Shown: piece by piece, positions 9,401 through 21,848 of the stretch
Position numbering within the stretch: the first letter of the stretch is position 1
Layout of the letters: each line of letters opens with the position of its first letter
Source of the DNA: Rhizaria sp. SCN 62-66
Lineage: Eukaryota > Rhizaria, unplaced
DNA: 51,661 bases
Reading direction: 5' to 3'
Assembly: GCA_001724265.1 (NCBI GenBank)
Contig: MEDY01000206.1
Span: forward strand, 1 to 51,661
Position numbers and translations under genes: made by a program
The notes under the pieces: generated by a model
The model's input: only the letters and a program-made list of their open reading frames with translations
What the model was told of the DNA's origin: nothing
Database searches by the model: none

Positions 9401-12400
9401 CAGAGACAGACGGGGACGGGAGAGAAATGGTCGCAAGTTTGCCGATAGCGCTGGAAGTTAGGCCTCTCTGAGCGGAACCTGAGCTGCTTGCAAGGCCACT
9501 TAAGCTGGCCCTGTTGTCGGTGTGCCGCGAGAGAGAGAGAGTGACATGCGCGCCCAACAAGGGGGCCACGCTGTTTCCAGCCGATAAAGCCGCACTGACG
9601 TCAGTAATCGCTGCCGCCGCCGCCTGCGGAGACTGCGCCAACCCAGCAGTCGCGTTCAAGTTGGTTTCGCCACAGCGCGTGTAAGCAGTGCGAGCGAGGA
9701 GAGAGTCTAAAGAGGATGCCGCCGTTTCCGACGTGATAGTAAAGTGACTGTGAGCAGTGGAGTGACCAAGAGCAGGTAACTGCCAGTCAACATGAGCATG
9801 AACGCTAAAAGCACAAGTAATGACGTTGACACTGAGATTGTCCGTGTTGTTGCTGTGTCCGTAGACTGGTGAGCCCATTACATTCTGATGCTGCTTCTGT
9901 GGTTGCTGTGCGAGCGCAATACCCTCAGTCTCAACAGGACCGAGCGGCAGCGCAGAGGCAGCGACTGCGAGAAGCAGTTGCTCTGACGGCGCCGACAGGC
10001 CGGGGCCGAAAAAATCGGAGAATGGGATATTCGCGTGCAACGTCGCGTTCAAGTCATAACTCGGCTTGCCTGCGTTTACATCAGTCGTGCCGTTATTGTA
10101 GCTGTAGCTGATGCCGCAGACGTCCCGCAAGTACGGCTGCTGCGGCGCACTTGACGCCACGACAGCCGCGATAAGAGCCCACACGAAAGCACGGCCGCTG
10201 ACGGCGCTGCTTACGTTAGCGGCGGATAAGGCTTGTCTCTGATTGTGTAAGGGCAAGAGTCCGATTTGGTGCAAGTACAGGGCGAGATCGCACAAAGCAC
10301 TCACACGCTTGTCATTTGTAGCGGGAACAGTAGTCGCAGCCGCACTTGCGTTGTTATTGTCCTCGTCGTTAGCCATGCTATTGCCCACGCTGTTGTCGAC
10401 GCGAGAGCTGCCGGGGCTCGCGCTGCTACTGCTGCCGCAAGCCGCAATGGCAGCGGCGGCGAGCGGCGCCTGCGAATGTGAAAGCGCGCGCAGCAAGTTA
10501 AGCCGCGCGGTTGTTGTGTGGCCGTGCATGCGCTCGCTGACCGTGAGCAGCGCGCCCAGGCACCGCACCGCGGCCACGGCGGCCGTGACCGGCACCAGCG
10601 CGTACGCAGCGGCCTCAGCCTCTGCCTCAGCCTCGGCAGCGGCCTCCGCGGCGGCCTCAGCCGCGTCGTCGTCGTGATTGTTGATGTTGTTGTAGTTGTC
10701 GCTGATTTGGCTGGCGTTGTTGATGTTGTTGTCGTCTTGTTGCCGCTGCTGCAGCTGCTGTTGCTGCTTTGTGTTTGTAACAGAGATCGTGATGAACGAC
10801 GATAGCACGAGCGCAATCGTCTCTGATAACACAAAAGACGTACTATTGCTCATAACGTTGTTCGCGGTTGCACTCTTCGTCTTCGCGCTGGTGGTCGCGT
10901 TAAGTGAAGAGATAAGACTTTTCCACTCACCAGCCAGCATTTGTGCAGTGTTGATGTCGAGCCCAGCACTCGCAGCCACTTTGCCGCTGCCATCAATCCC
11001 CGCGGTTGCAGTCACGGCGTTGTTTTCAGCGGTCGTGAACGCAGAGTTCAATTGTTGCAACAGTTGTTCAAGCCTCAAGCTTCGTTCGCTTAATGGCAAA
11101 TCTGAATCCAAAGTCATATTATTCACACAACCGTTGTTGTTTGCAGGTGCTGCTGTCGTAATCGTGGCGATATTAATTGCCAGCGACGGGTAATGCGTGC
11201 ACGTGAACACCAGGCACCACAGCGCCTCGACCCACGCGTCCACGATAACGCCGCGAAACGCCGCGCCGCCAACACTAGCAGAGCCCGCATCAGCAGCGCC
11301 GCCAGCAGTCAAGCCAGTCTCAGCGGCGGCGCTGACGGCTGTGTCGCTCACGGCCACTGCGGCCGCGCGCGCCCTCGCCCCCGCCCAGCCGGCCCTGGCG
11401 CCCGCCGCGGCCCAGGCCAGCAGCCGCGGCAGCACCGTCCGCGCGTAGCGCTGCATGTCGGCGTCAGCAAGGCTCTCGGGCACCTTGAGCAGGTTGCACA
11501 GCGCCCACAGCGCTGTGCGCGCAAGGGCCGGCCGCGCGCGGAAGTTGAGCCGCGCGAGCAGCGAGAGCAGCGCGGGCGCGGCGCCGGCGGCGGCGAGGCG
11601 CGGGCACAGCTGGGGCTCGGAAGTGAGGTTGCCGAGCAGCCAGAGGCACTGCTCGTGCAGGGCCGATAAGAGGGTCTCGCTGTGGGCGGTGCTGGCAGCG
11701 GGAGCAAAGCTTGCGCTGCTGCTGTCCATATTCATATTACTCATATTAGTGTCGTTGAAGCGACGGTTCGTTGAGAGGATGATGCTAGCCGCTGAAGTGC
11801 TGTTGTTCGCTAAAGCATCGCTAAACCCACAATCATCAACAAGATCAGCCCCAGCGCTGATGTTAGAAGCCGCAGTGAAGAACGCACCGCTGCTGCCGCT
11901 GCCGTCGCCCAGAGAGGCGCCCGGGGAAGGCAGCAGACTGAGCAGCATGGGCAGCGCGGGCAGCAACAACTCACACTCGGCCAGTCCGCCCGCGGCCGCG
12001 AGGTTCGTGAGCCCCACGGCGGCGGCCAACACGTCCTCGGCGGCCGCGGTCGGCGCGGCGAAGACGAGCAGCAGCGCGGCGTGCGCGTTGACGCGGACGA
12101 GCTCGTCGGCCTCGGCAAAGGGGCAGTTGAGCACGCGCAGCAGCGCGGGCGCCAGCGCGCGAAACGCTGCCAGCGCCGAGGGGGGGAGCGGCGCACCGGG
12201 CAGCGGCAGCAGCGGTGCCAGCGCGGGGGCCGCGGGCGCGGGGAATGAGGACGCTGTGGCGGGGCGGGAGCACTCGAGGAGGAAGTGTGGGAGAGCGGGG
12301 GCGAGCGCGGTCATGGCGGACGACAGCTGCGCCGCGGTCGTGATACTGCTGCTGATGCGAGTGCTGGATGCGGTCGATGTGTCGACCACGTCGTAGTCGT

Positions 12401-12653
12401 TGTCGCTGTCATCGTCGTCATCGGAGGAAGAGTGAGATCCGGCGAGGCCAAGCGAGGAGAGAAAGGCGCTGCCGCCTCCCTCGAGCATGTCGGTCTGGAA
12501 GCAGTTGCGGCGACGCTTGCCCAGATGGTCTTCGCGGTTCGCCCGCTGCAGGTCGTGCAGAGCCTTGCGGCGCGCATCAAGACCTGTCTGATGGGACAGG
12601 CCTTGCTTCACGGGACGCGAGGCGTGGAGCGTGCGCTCGCGGAATAGACTCAT
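6479..12653 (-). CDS. Importin alpha-like protein, giant, with low-complexity insertions
   Basis: Three exons, 7927-12653, 7791-7017 and 6877-6479 (about 1966 residues; the usual importin alpha has about 530). Introns are 135 and 139 bp with GTACGA and GTACGC donors and CAG acceptors; stop TGA. Residues 1-50 form an importin-beta-binding domain rich in Arg/Lys (RERTLHASRPVKQG, LGKRRRN). Armadillo signatures are clear at about 321-414 (EQCLWLLGNLTSE, RTALWALCNLL) and again at about 470 (EALWCLVF) and 1575 (REAAVLFHNVVSVAYR). The C-terminus (LEDTL joined to VRAAGSTARDVSDMAEDILLFF) matches the last armadillo helices, and an acidic Gln-rich tail follows. Hundreds of Ala/Ser/Asn/Thr residues separate repeats. 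The role is classical nuclear import adaptor (family knowledge). More introns hidden in the long open exon cannot be excluded. Confidence 0.85.
6597..6636. repeat. CAG/CTG microsatellite encoding polyglutamine
   Basis: A run of imperfect trinucleotides (mostly CTG, with TTG interruptions) that encodes a run of Gln in the last exon of the importin alpha-like gene. Confidence 0.85.
7107..7142. repeat. Short tandem repeat of a GACCGTGGGCGT-type unit
   Basis: Three tandem 12-bp units, the first imperfect, in exon 2 of the importin alpha-like gene, read as HAHGH/HPHG on the minus strand. The same 11-mer (TGACCGTGGGC) recurs in other genes in other frames. Confidence 0.8.
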
Positions 12654-13125
12654 TTGTCAGTCGTTAAACTTTTCTATCTTCTGCCAGTATAAACTGAGGG
12701 GTGTAGAGATACATGAATCAAGATTAGAGCAATTTCAATTCGTTATCTATTAAAACTAAACTATATTTGTAAAAATGCATACTAACAGGCGTATTGACGA
12801 ACAAATGCGTGACATATAGAAGATACAAATTCGCTCACGAGTTTGGCATCAAACCCTTGCGCCATCAGCCGCCGTGCTGGTAAGTGTGCTGCAAAGTGAC
12901 ATTTTTTACGATATCTTAATGAAATGTTAGCTTCTCGCATAATTTCAAGAGTATATTATCAAATCTTTTATTTAAAATAGCAAACCAAAGTAAAACTAGC
13001 AATTTCTTTAGTTTTTAACATAATATCTTTGGAACAGAAAAAAATGCGTGACCACCGGCGAGTGATCTCTGCGTCTTAAAACGATCAGTGTTTAAGATAA
13101 AGTCACACCAGCAACCTTCTTAAGC
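12654..13125. other. Intergenic, AT-rich
   Basis: It lies between the HAD gene stop (13126) and the importin alpha start (12653). Nothing recognisable; presumed promoter of importin alpha. Confidence 0.6.
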
Positions 13126-15590
13126 TTAGTTGCGCTGAATCTTAAGGTTATGTTGCGGCAACTTGTTGAGAGAGCTCTCCCTAGCCACGATATACTCGAC
13201 AGCGTCGAACTTGAAACATGATGAGAGAATGTAACGTCGCGAGACATGACAGCAAAGATAGAGTGGTTAGAGTTAAAACTTGGGATTAGGATCAATGTTA
13301 TTGTTATTTACGTTGATAAAATAATTTGAATTGCTGTTGCGAGATGTTTTGTCATATTGATGCATGATTCTTATCGCGTACCACGTCGTTCACGACTGCC
13401 TTGGCAGGGTGTTCACGGTCGTTGCTGCCTTCAGGTCCCGTAAACATGCCTAAGTGCAAACAATCATCAAAAATAATGCGGCATACATAAATTAGGAGGA
13501 GGTTGTTAAAAAGCACAAATTATCAAGCGATAAATTTAATATGTAACTTGAAGTACAATAAAGAATCAACTTAGTTTGGGATACAACGAATTCTAGCAGC
13601 TTAGTAAGAGTTGAAACATAAGAGATGAATCGTGCAAGCCGCTCCTATACTTCTCCTTTATAATGCTTTGCATCTGAAAAATATAATGACGGACCTGAGC
13701 GGACCAGAATCGAGTGCCAGCCATTGCTGTTCGCGCCGCAGATGTCGGACTTGGGGTTGTCGCCAACCATGTAAACGCCGTGAATCTACACAGTGACACA
13801 GTGTATGTGAGATATAAAAGAATGTATCACATTAAAGTTCTAATAAATAAATACAAACAGCACATAGCTCACAACATTTTGACACTTGGTGCTTCCCTTT
13901 TTAAAGTGACGTACCGAGCGTTTGCTAGCGTTGCCATGCTGCTGCTGGCTCTCGGTAAGCATACGCTTCAATACAATCTCCGCGTATCTAAACATCACCA
14001 ATTTAACAAGTTTCAATGTGCGTGAGATTAGATTTTGCAACGTTAAACGCAGAACAAATCACATCCAAGTGTCCACGTTGCAAACAGTGCGACTGTAAAT
14101 GGTTGATTTTCAATTTCATCATCATAACGTACTTATACGTCAGCGTGTTCGGCTTGCCCACAAAGTGGCACTGCAGCTCGGTGTTGGTGGCCTGCTTATA
14201 GAGCAGAGACAGCGCGCTGGAGAAGATGCCGCTGCCGAAGCGAGGCGTGTGCCAGTCCGTCACGTACTCGAGGTCCGGGCCTGAGATAAACACCGCCGGG
14301 GTCCTCGCTCTGGGGAGCGCCGCTGCCTTTGATGTCGCCGTGTCGGGGTTTGCCTGGCTGCGAACGCGCGCACTGTAAGTGTCCGTGTCAGTGTTTGCGT
14401 TGCTCTCGTTCTTGCTGTTAGTGCTCTCCCGACTGTGGGGCTGAGAAAGCGCGCTTGCTGCGGCAGTTCGCTCTAGTAGTGTCTGCAGCTGCTCACTGAG
14501 GTCGACGTCGCAGCTCTCACCCGGTTCAGCCACGGTCACACCGCGACCAAGAGCGTGGTTAAGAGAGAGAGGAGACCCGGGGAAGCCCCCTGAGCGGACC
14601 ACGTCAACAAGAATCTACACGGAAATAAATACAAAAGAGTAAATGCGTTTACAACAATGAAAGCAAACGTGTATGGTGCAACATGTTCATCAAAGCATGC
14701 TACCTACCATGTCTTCGCATCGTCTTCAAGTTGATAAACGTATTTAAAAAGATGCAAGATCAAGAAATTCGCTTGTAATTTTGCTAACTGTGCTAATGTA
14801 CGTACCTGCAGGTCCCTGTGGTAGTGCAGAGGATCCATAAACGTCAGCACACACTCGATGCGCTCACCGTCGCTCAGCTTCCGCGCCTCCCACACATCGC
14901 GCGGCTTCTCACCACAGTTAATGCTGCCAGTGTTGCCCGCACTTGTATCGTTCTTTAAGTTGGCGTCGCTCACATCCGTATCGATCTGGTCAAACTCGGC
15001 CTTCTTCGCGACCGGCGCCCAGTCTGGAAAGAGCGCGGGCCACTGGTGGTGTAGGTCGCCCACGTCGTACACGTTGCGAAACCCGTAGTCCCAGGCCAGC
15101 TGGTGCACCTTGCGCTTGCCCACCACCAGCACCGGCTTATTGCGCAGCGCCAGCGCGTCGGGCAGCGCGCGAAACGGGCTGTGGGCCAGCGCGAGGGAGG
15201 CCGGCGAGATGGGGTGGTTCAGGATTGCGCTCAGGGAGGCGGCCTTTGCACTCTCGGTCGTGCCGCCGCCGTTTGTCAGCAACACGTACGGGATCTATAA
15301 AACGACATGGAAAGTAGGCGGGTTAAAATTTGTGTTATTTGGCTGCGAGGCAATACAATGTGGCTTGTCGTTTAAATCTAATATTAAGTTGGACATACGT
15401 TGTGGTGCTCGAGGAGATGGAGCGCGGCGCGGGCGCGAGGAAGGGCTTCCTTGCCGCGCAACAGCACGCCATCAACGTCAAATGCAACGGCAGAAGTGGT
15501 GGCGGCTACGGGCGCTGTTGTAAATGACCGCGCGAGAGGGCGCGGAAACAAGATGCGCGAGAGTGAAGAGAAGGAGCCGCGGGACAGCAT
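13126..15590 (-). CDS. HDHD5/CECR5-type HAD superfamily hydrolase, mitochondrial-like
   Basis: Seven exons: 15399-15590, 14806-15294, 14133-14614, 13915-13987, 13695-13785, 13382-13449 and 13126-13209. They give 492 residues with all phases consistent and stop TAA. The Arg/Ser-rich N-terminus (about 30 residues, no acidic residues) looks like a mitochondrial presequence. HAD motif I is AFDVDGVLLRG (D38, D40), motif II LLTNGGG (T71), motif III lies in GKPNTLTY and motif IV in MVGDNPKSD (about residues 418-426). CECR5 family features are LLDV-like ILVDVV, PRFGSGIF, and the tail EHPAKAVVNDV joined to FDAVEYIV. Substrate unknown; members are mitochondrial HAD phosphatase-like proteins. The third exon has a Ser/Asn/Thr-rich insertion. 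Exon 7 uses an AAG acceptor; the alternative is readthrough of the GTACGC donor to a TGA at 13352, which loses the conserved tail. Confidence 0.88.
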
Positions 15591-15964
15591 TGCTCTTAAG
15601 AGACCACTCTTTGGCGAAGCGGTTTCTGACTGGATGTCGAAATGTTCAAGAAATATAAAAGAAGTCAACATAATATTTAAGTAAAATATTGCCTGATCAG
15701 CAAAATACATGTTGTGTCAACGAAGGAATACGGCGCTATGAAATGTCGTCAAGCATCGCACATCAATCTCGGTCTGACCCAAGCATGGTATCGGTGACCG
15801 TGAGCAACTTGAAGAAATGGAGAGTTTACATATTTCGCATTGGAATTCTTAATTAGTGTTTCCCACAAATGTTTCTATTGTTGTGAATGGTTATTTTAAG
15901 TTGTTTTATGTTACTCTTGTTATCTTCAAGTGAACTTTACTTTCACACAATTATAAGCGACAAT
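15591..15964. other. Intergenic between HAD gene start and coiled-coil gene stop
   Basis: AT-rich. It contains one copy of the recurrent 11-mer TGACCGTGAGC at 15795-15805 outside any gene I can support. Confidence 0.6.
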
Positions 15965-18712
15965 TTACTCGTCAGTCATGACATTGCCACCTTGCTGCTG
16001 CTGCTGCTGCTGTTGGTAGTACATCGCAGCGCTCTTGCCATCGTCATCGCCGTTCTGCATATGACTGTGACGCGCGTTGTCATCCTCGATATCGCCGTCT
16101 TCAACCGTTGCAGTTGCAGTCGCATTGCCCTCGATCACACCGGCACTGGTGCCGGCGTCCGCGCCCTCACCGTAGCTGTCGCCGCTGTGGCTGTGGCTGG
16201 GATCGCGACTGTGAGCGCCCTCGGTGTCGGTGTGGGGCAGCGGCAACAGGGGGAAAAGGCCGTTGGTAGCGCGCTCCAGAGTGTACCGCATGTCTGCAGG
16301 GTGTAAATAGCCAAGAGAGAAGAGAGAAACAAGACAAGTTAACCAAGAAAAGAGGTGGCCAGATTGAGATATTAGTTGAAATTAACACAAAAGTCAATGG
16401 CTGTCGATCATGCGGTAACCACGTACTTTCGCTGTCTGTGAATGCGCGCTCTGCAAAATCGCGGAACACGTCCACGACGCTCGCGCCACACACGGCGTCC
16501 CCCGCCTCGCCCATAGTAGCAGAGACACGAGCGCAGCAGTAGCCGGGAAGCGTGGAGCGAGCCAAGGTCTCGCTCTTGTTGTTGTTGTTGTTGCTGTTAT
16601 TGTTGACAGTTTGCTTGACAGGGCCATCTGCGGCAGCAGCACTGGAGCCGACGGCCGTGACGCTGTTGTTGGTGTTCGCGTTGCTGTGCACGTTTTCACT
16701 CTCATTGGCGTCATCATCCGCACCCGCACTCGCACAGCTAGAGTTGGAGTCGGAATTGGCAGTAGCGGCGGTGGCCGCGTCCACTGCGCGGGAGAGGCGC
16801 GTGTCGAGCGCGAGCAGCAGGCGCTTGTACAGCGACGGCTGCGCCAGGCGGAACGCGCAGTACCTAAAAAAACACAAGATGATGCGTACAGTGAAACGTG
16901 TGTTACAGTTAGTGATTGAAATGTGTTTCTGTCAATCATGAAGATATTGAGTAGGTTTTTATAGGGGGTTGTGGAGTGATTGCACTGATGTGAAGCGTAC
17001 TGAAGCAGCGTCTCTGGACTCAGAGGCACACCATTGCCGCCGCTGTTGCTGTGGGTGTTTGAGATGGTGGTGAGTTGCTGCCGCAGCCCCGCCGGCAGCG
17101 CCCGCAGCGCGTGGGCCCACGCCCGCGAGCTGTGGCAGCCGTCGCCACCCTCGCCCGCACCGGCGCTGTCGCAGGTGTCGCTGCTGCTGGAGTTTGCGTT
17201 GACGTGGGCGCTGTCCCAGGGGTGGAGGAAGAAAGCCAGCTCGCCGAGCGCGGCCGGCACGGTCAGCTGCAGCTGCTCACCGTCGCCCTCAGCCTCGCCT
17301 TCACCACCAGCAGCAACAGCAGCACTTGCACTGACGCCGTCAGCGCCTCCATCACTGCTAGCGCTCAGGTTAGCAGTGACGTTGGCGTTGATCGCGGTTT
17401 CTAGCTGTGCGGAGAGCGCGGCGGCGTGGGCGCGCAGGTCCGACAGGCGCGCGCGCTGCTGTGCAATCTGTTCTTGCTGCTGCTGACTCGCGGAGTCGGA
17501 GTCAGCGGCTGCACTGGCGCTCGCAGTAGCAGTGCTGTTGTTGGTGGGCTTCTTGAGAGAAGCGAGGATAACGTCTGAGGTAATTAAAGGTAAAAGAAAT
17601 ACAAATGTTCAAGATAAACACGACTTGTCACAATGAATGCAAGACTATGATGTGCTCTGTTGTGTTGTTTTCACTGCAGGATATAAGGACGTACCCGTGT
17701 TGAAGGTGACGCGCGTGGCCTTGATCGTGCTCTCCTTGAGCTCGTCCAGAGTCTAAAAACAGAAAAAGTACGTGTAAGCAGAAAGCGTCGAAAACATGCG
17801 AGAGATATGTTTTGAAAATGCAAATGCATTCACTTAAAGACAGAAACTAGAGTGTGCATGATCTTAAGAGCGTTGTCGTACCGTGATGTACCGGCGGCGC
17901 GCGTTCTTAAGCGCAGTTTCGCGCGCGGCAATCTCAATGCGCGCGAGCGCGGCCTGAGCGCGGTGCTCGGACACGATCGCGTCAACTGTGTTGTGTTTGT
18001 GGTGTGAAAGCAAGAACAATAGAGAGCGGTAAGCACGACGAATTCCCGAGTGTGAGTGCAGCAGAGTAAAGAGTTACAGGATGTAAGGTGATAGGCTGCG
18101 TTTTCATTTGTGAAGTGGAAGACGTACATGACTGCTTGGTGGCAATGAGCGCGTCGTTGCGGGCCTGGCAGTCGGCGACGCGCGCGTTGGCATCCGCAGC
18201 GGCGGCGCGAAGCACGTCCAGCTCCGCGCTCAACTCGCGCTCCTGCTCACGTAACGTCTCAGTTTCCTATAACATCACCAGAAAGTTAAAAAGCCAAGTT
18301 AAACGTAAGAATACAAGACTGAGTTTGTAATGATAGTGCGTAATTTGACCGCATACAGCGTTTCGTGATTGTTGGGCGGACGGACCTGAGTGAGCTCGGC
18401 GGCCTCATGTTGCATGCGCACAGTGCTTGCCTGCAGCTCATGCACGTGACGCATGACCTGCTGGTCAACACCAGCGCCGGCGCCGTTGTACACTGCACTG
18501 TTATAGCTGCTGTGGCCGTTGCCGTAGCCGCGGCCGCCGCCGCCGCCGCCGCCGCCGCCACTGTTGTATGTGGAGAGACCTCCAGGTGTAGGTGCTGCGG
18601 TGAGGCTCATGCTACCGCTGTAGCCGCCGCTACCACCACCCGCGTTAGTGCCGTAGCAGTTGGGCGCAGATGAATACCCAGAAGACAAAGAGCCGTGCGT
18701 AGGAAGGCTCAT
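15965..18712 (-). CDS. Coiled-coil protein of unknown function, seven exons
   Basis: Exons 18386-18712, 18128-18266, 17882-17985, 17695-17752, 17001-17574, 16427-16863 and 15965-16293 (655 residues, stop TAA). All six introns have C at +4 and G at +5 and keep the frame. The N-terminus (to about residue 80) is Gly/Ser-rich with a Gly run. Residues about 88-210 form a coiled coil spread over exons 1-5 (MRHVHELQASTVRMQHEA, REQERELSAELDVL, then RETALKNARRRYIT and LDELKESTIKA). The second half has more ordered segments such as ALGELAFFLHPWDS, LLQYCAFRLAQPSLYKRLLLALD and MRYTLERATNGLFPLLPLP, separated by Ser/Asn/Ala insertions; the tail is acidic and Gln-rich. The plan of an N-terminal coiled coil followed by a helical domain recalls Vps38/UVRAG/Atg14-like scaffolds, but I cannot establish this. 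An upstream in-frame ATG exists in AT-rich sequence; 18712 was chosen as start. Confidence 0.75.
18528..18561. repeat. CCG microsatellite encoding polyglycine
   Basis: About eleven CCG/CGC-type trinucleotides encode a Gly run in exon 1 of the coiled-coil gene. Confidence 0.85.
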
Positions 18713-19369
18713 TGGCCGCGCTATGAAGGGCGCAGGAACAAGAGAGAGAGGCAGGCAGCCGGCAGAGTTGGGGTGAACAAGAGATTTATGGATTGGCATA
18801 TTATAAAGGGTCGCTTTAGTTCGGGAATTAAAAGATCGATAATGTAGCAAGATTAAGCGCTATATTTTGCTATTCTTTTAAAACATGACGATAAAAAGAG
18901 CGAATTGAGGGACAAGTTGTATCGTAGGTCACGCTTCTGCAACTTGAAAAAGAATTCGTAACCATAAAGGCTTGCGCCACACGGTCATTTGCCAGAAAAG
19001 TGCTGTCACTTGTGTTTGCTGCACTTAATGCTTTGTATTGTGGATACATATCTAAGACACCGACAAACCATATTAGTTTTAAGTTATTGTCTTGCTTCTT
19101 GTTCTGTAACACGAGTGCTGGAGTGCACTGTCCGTCTTAGAGAGGATTTCACCGTCCTCCCTGTCGATGCGTTGGCGGTTGCACGTAATAGCTAAACGCA
19201 GTAACCAAACTCCATCAAGCTATGATGCGGCGTAGATTCCGTTGAAAGAACTATTGCTGATTTCTAAAACTTTGTTCAAGTTATTCTATGTTGCTGCTAA
19301 ATAGGCGCTTCATCGAGTCGTTGTTTTGTATTGCATTTCAAGTGCCTTTATTCAGGTCACACAGACACT
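18713..19369. other. Divergent intergenic region
   Basis: It separates the coiled-coil gene (minus) from the gene starting at 19370 (plus), so it probably holds both promoters. No motif is identified. Confidence 0.55.
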
Positions 19370-21545
19370 ATGTCAACGCCAGCCGTCATCACGGCACCGC
19401 GTGACGCGCCGCCGGACCTACCTCGCGCGCTGTCTCCACCAAACGACACTCCTGTACTCCGTGGTATTGACAACAGCAGCAACTGCACGGGCGCAACCAG
19501 TCCCGGCGCTGCATCTGGCGTGATTGGCGGTAAGACAGAGTCTGCCAGTGCCGCTGCTGCCGGAGCTGCTACAACTGGCTTGCGTCCCCCGGCTCCATCA
19601 TTCCTGAAGCTCAGCACGCCGGTGCGCAACGGCTTTTCTCCGACACGTCGCGCCCACGTCTTGGGCGCAACGAACAACGTCGCCGCGAGCGGCATGAACA
19701 GTCACGATAGCGCAGTCGCAAGCGCTGACCAAGTGAGTAAAGCCGCTATGCTCCATCAGAAGCCTCCGCTGCCACAGTTCCAGCAGCAGCAACAGCAACA
19801 ACAGCAGTTGTCACAGCAGCAGCAGGACGAGCAGAGCGAGACTGAGCAGAAGCAGCAACTGCGCCGGTCGCGCGCCGACTCCGCCGCTTTTGCGGTCGAG
19901 CCCGCGCAGTACGGCGTGCCCACGCCTGCAAGCGGCAGTGTTGGCGGTGTGGCTTCTGCCCACAGCCATTATACGTTTACGGGATACTCGCAAACCAAGC
20001 TCACGCAGGTACGTCATCTAAAAGTTTGTATTTCTTCACAAACTATCAAATATTGCATCAAAAATGATTCCAAATATGCGCACGCACTATTATATTGCTA
20101 GATATATGTTATCATATGTCTGATATACCATCTACTTTGTCTCGATGTAGTTTGTGGTGTCGCCCGACGCTCCGCTGGTTACCGCCCCGCCCCGCTTGCC
20201 CCCACCGCTGCCGCCGCAGTCCCTTCGCAACGCAAACAGCTTCAACAGCCACATCAGCATAGGCGACAATGGCAGTGTTCCGTTTGACGCCGTTCTAGAC
20301 TCGTCTCCGGCTCACGCTGCCCACGGTCACGCTGCGCACAGCCACTCGCAGGTTGCGATCTCGATTCCCCCTGATGCTGCCACAGCAACAGCGGGCGCTG
20401 GCAGCTCTCACTCAAACAGCGACAACGGCAATAATAATACGTGCAAATGCAATGGTCGATGCAAGACAATTGCTGCAAGGGCGCCAACACAGCTCACAAA
20501 CTACACGAGTAATAATCACAACAACAGCAACAACAGCGGCGGCGCTGCTAACGGCGGACTTGTCGGCGGAAGCCTCGGCGGTCTCGGTGTTGTGCGCGAC
20601 TGGGACTGTGAGTGCGACTGCGACGGCTGCGTCGAGGGCGGCCGCAGTCTAAGCGGAAACGCCACGTGGTCGTCGTGGGTGCTGTCCTTCTTCCTCTGCT
20701 GTGGACGCCGGCCACTGCTGCGTTCGGCGGCTCTCGATGCGTATGATGACGGCGCAGGAAAAAGCTTCAATCAGTGTGGTAGCAATGCTGAGAACAGCAA
20801 CAGTAGGGAAGACAACACGCCGACAGTGCGGCCCAGCGGTGCTAAGAAGCTCGTTTCCGACAGCACCAACGCAAACGCAGACGGCGTTAGCATCGACGAC
20901 TGCAGTGAGTCTAAGTCTAACCGCGTATTGGCGCCTGCCGTGGCCGCGTTAAGCTTGAAGAACTTCATTGAGGAAGAGGAAGATGGCGCAATAGCGGCGA
21001 CGGCGGCGACGAAGGCAGCTGCGAGCTCTGCTACGTGCAAGTGCGTTACTGAAGGGTCTGGCACTGAGTGTAAGTGCGAGCGGGAGTGCAAGGATGAGGA
21101 CAGCATTGGAGTCAGCGCTCGCCGCGGGCTCAAGGCGGCGGTGCTGCAGGTCAAGTCGTTCTTCTCACGTGCAAACAGTAGCGGTGCCAGTGATGGCGGC
21201 GTGAGCGGGGACCAAAAGACGGCTGTTGCAACTGATACAACTGCGAACGCGAGTAGTCACTGCAACGGCCAGTCGCAGTCTACTACAACAGCGGCTACGC
21301 CTCCCGCGACTGAGGTCGATAACAACAGTGCGAGCGCTGCCGGTGTGAGTGCGGACTGCGAGCAGCCGATCAAGGGCCGCGTGCGCAGTTTGAGCGCGAC
21401 AGTCAGCACATGGGCCCGCGGCGCGTTCAGCAGCAGTAAGACTGCTGCAGCAAAGTCAGGAGCGACGCCGAATGTTGATGACGCTGTAACTGCTACTGAT
21501 GGAAGCAAGAGTAGCGCTGTTGCCGTGAGTGGGAGCGGAGTTTAA
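19370..21545 (+). CDS. Unrecognised low-complexity protein with Cys-rich segments
   Basis: Two exons, 19370-20008 and 20151-21545 (677 residues), with GTACGT donor, TAG acceptor and stop TAA. Exon 1 is Pro/Ala/Ser-rich with polyglutamine at about residues 138-170. Exon 2 contains a Pro-rich patch (PPRLPPPLPPQS), His-rich repeats, a Cys-rich segment (NTCKCNGRCK), a second (CECDCDGC), a short hydrophobic stretch WSSWVLSFFLCCGRRP that could be a membrane anchor or acylation site, and a third Cys cluster (CKCVTEGSGTECKCERECK). No catalytic domain is seen. Codon bias is strong and the coding is flanked by AT-rich DNA on both sides, which supports a real gene. Function unknown. The ATG at 19370 is preferred over an in-frame ATG at 19331 because the composition changes to coding-like only after it. 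Confidence 0.7.
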
Positions 21546-21848
21546 AAAGGGAAGTGTGCAGTGTCAGTTCAATGACATGCTTACATGAGTTCTATCAGAA
21601 AAATGACAACAATGATTAACATTCTTGATTCAAAAAACGATAAAAAATAAGATGCATATAAACAAAGTGATCGTCAAATCTTGTAAATGTATTGAAATTC
21701 CACTTAAAGGCGAACGATACACAATCAAACACCATTCAGAAGCAAATTGAAAATAATTATGGACAGAAAAATGAAAGCCTTAGAAACAGACGCACGCACA
21801 GAATGTGTGCTTACAGCGCAGAACTCGGGACACTCAAGCCGCAAGTCA
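21546..21848. other. Convergent 3' intergenic region
   Basis: It lies between two convergent stop codons. AT-rich; no feature seen. Confidence 0.6.

Noticed and set aside
13674-13694. Possible 21-nt intron in exon 5 of the HAD gene leading to a nearby TAG
   Set aside because: Too short for a spliceosomal intron, and the longer intron to 13449 restores the conserved GPEG...EHPAKAVVNDV tail.
13593-14040. Short minus-strand open frames as separate genes
   Set aside because: They are parts of exons 4 and 5 of the HAD gene extended into introns.
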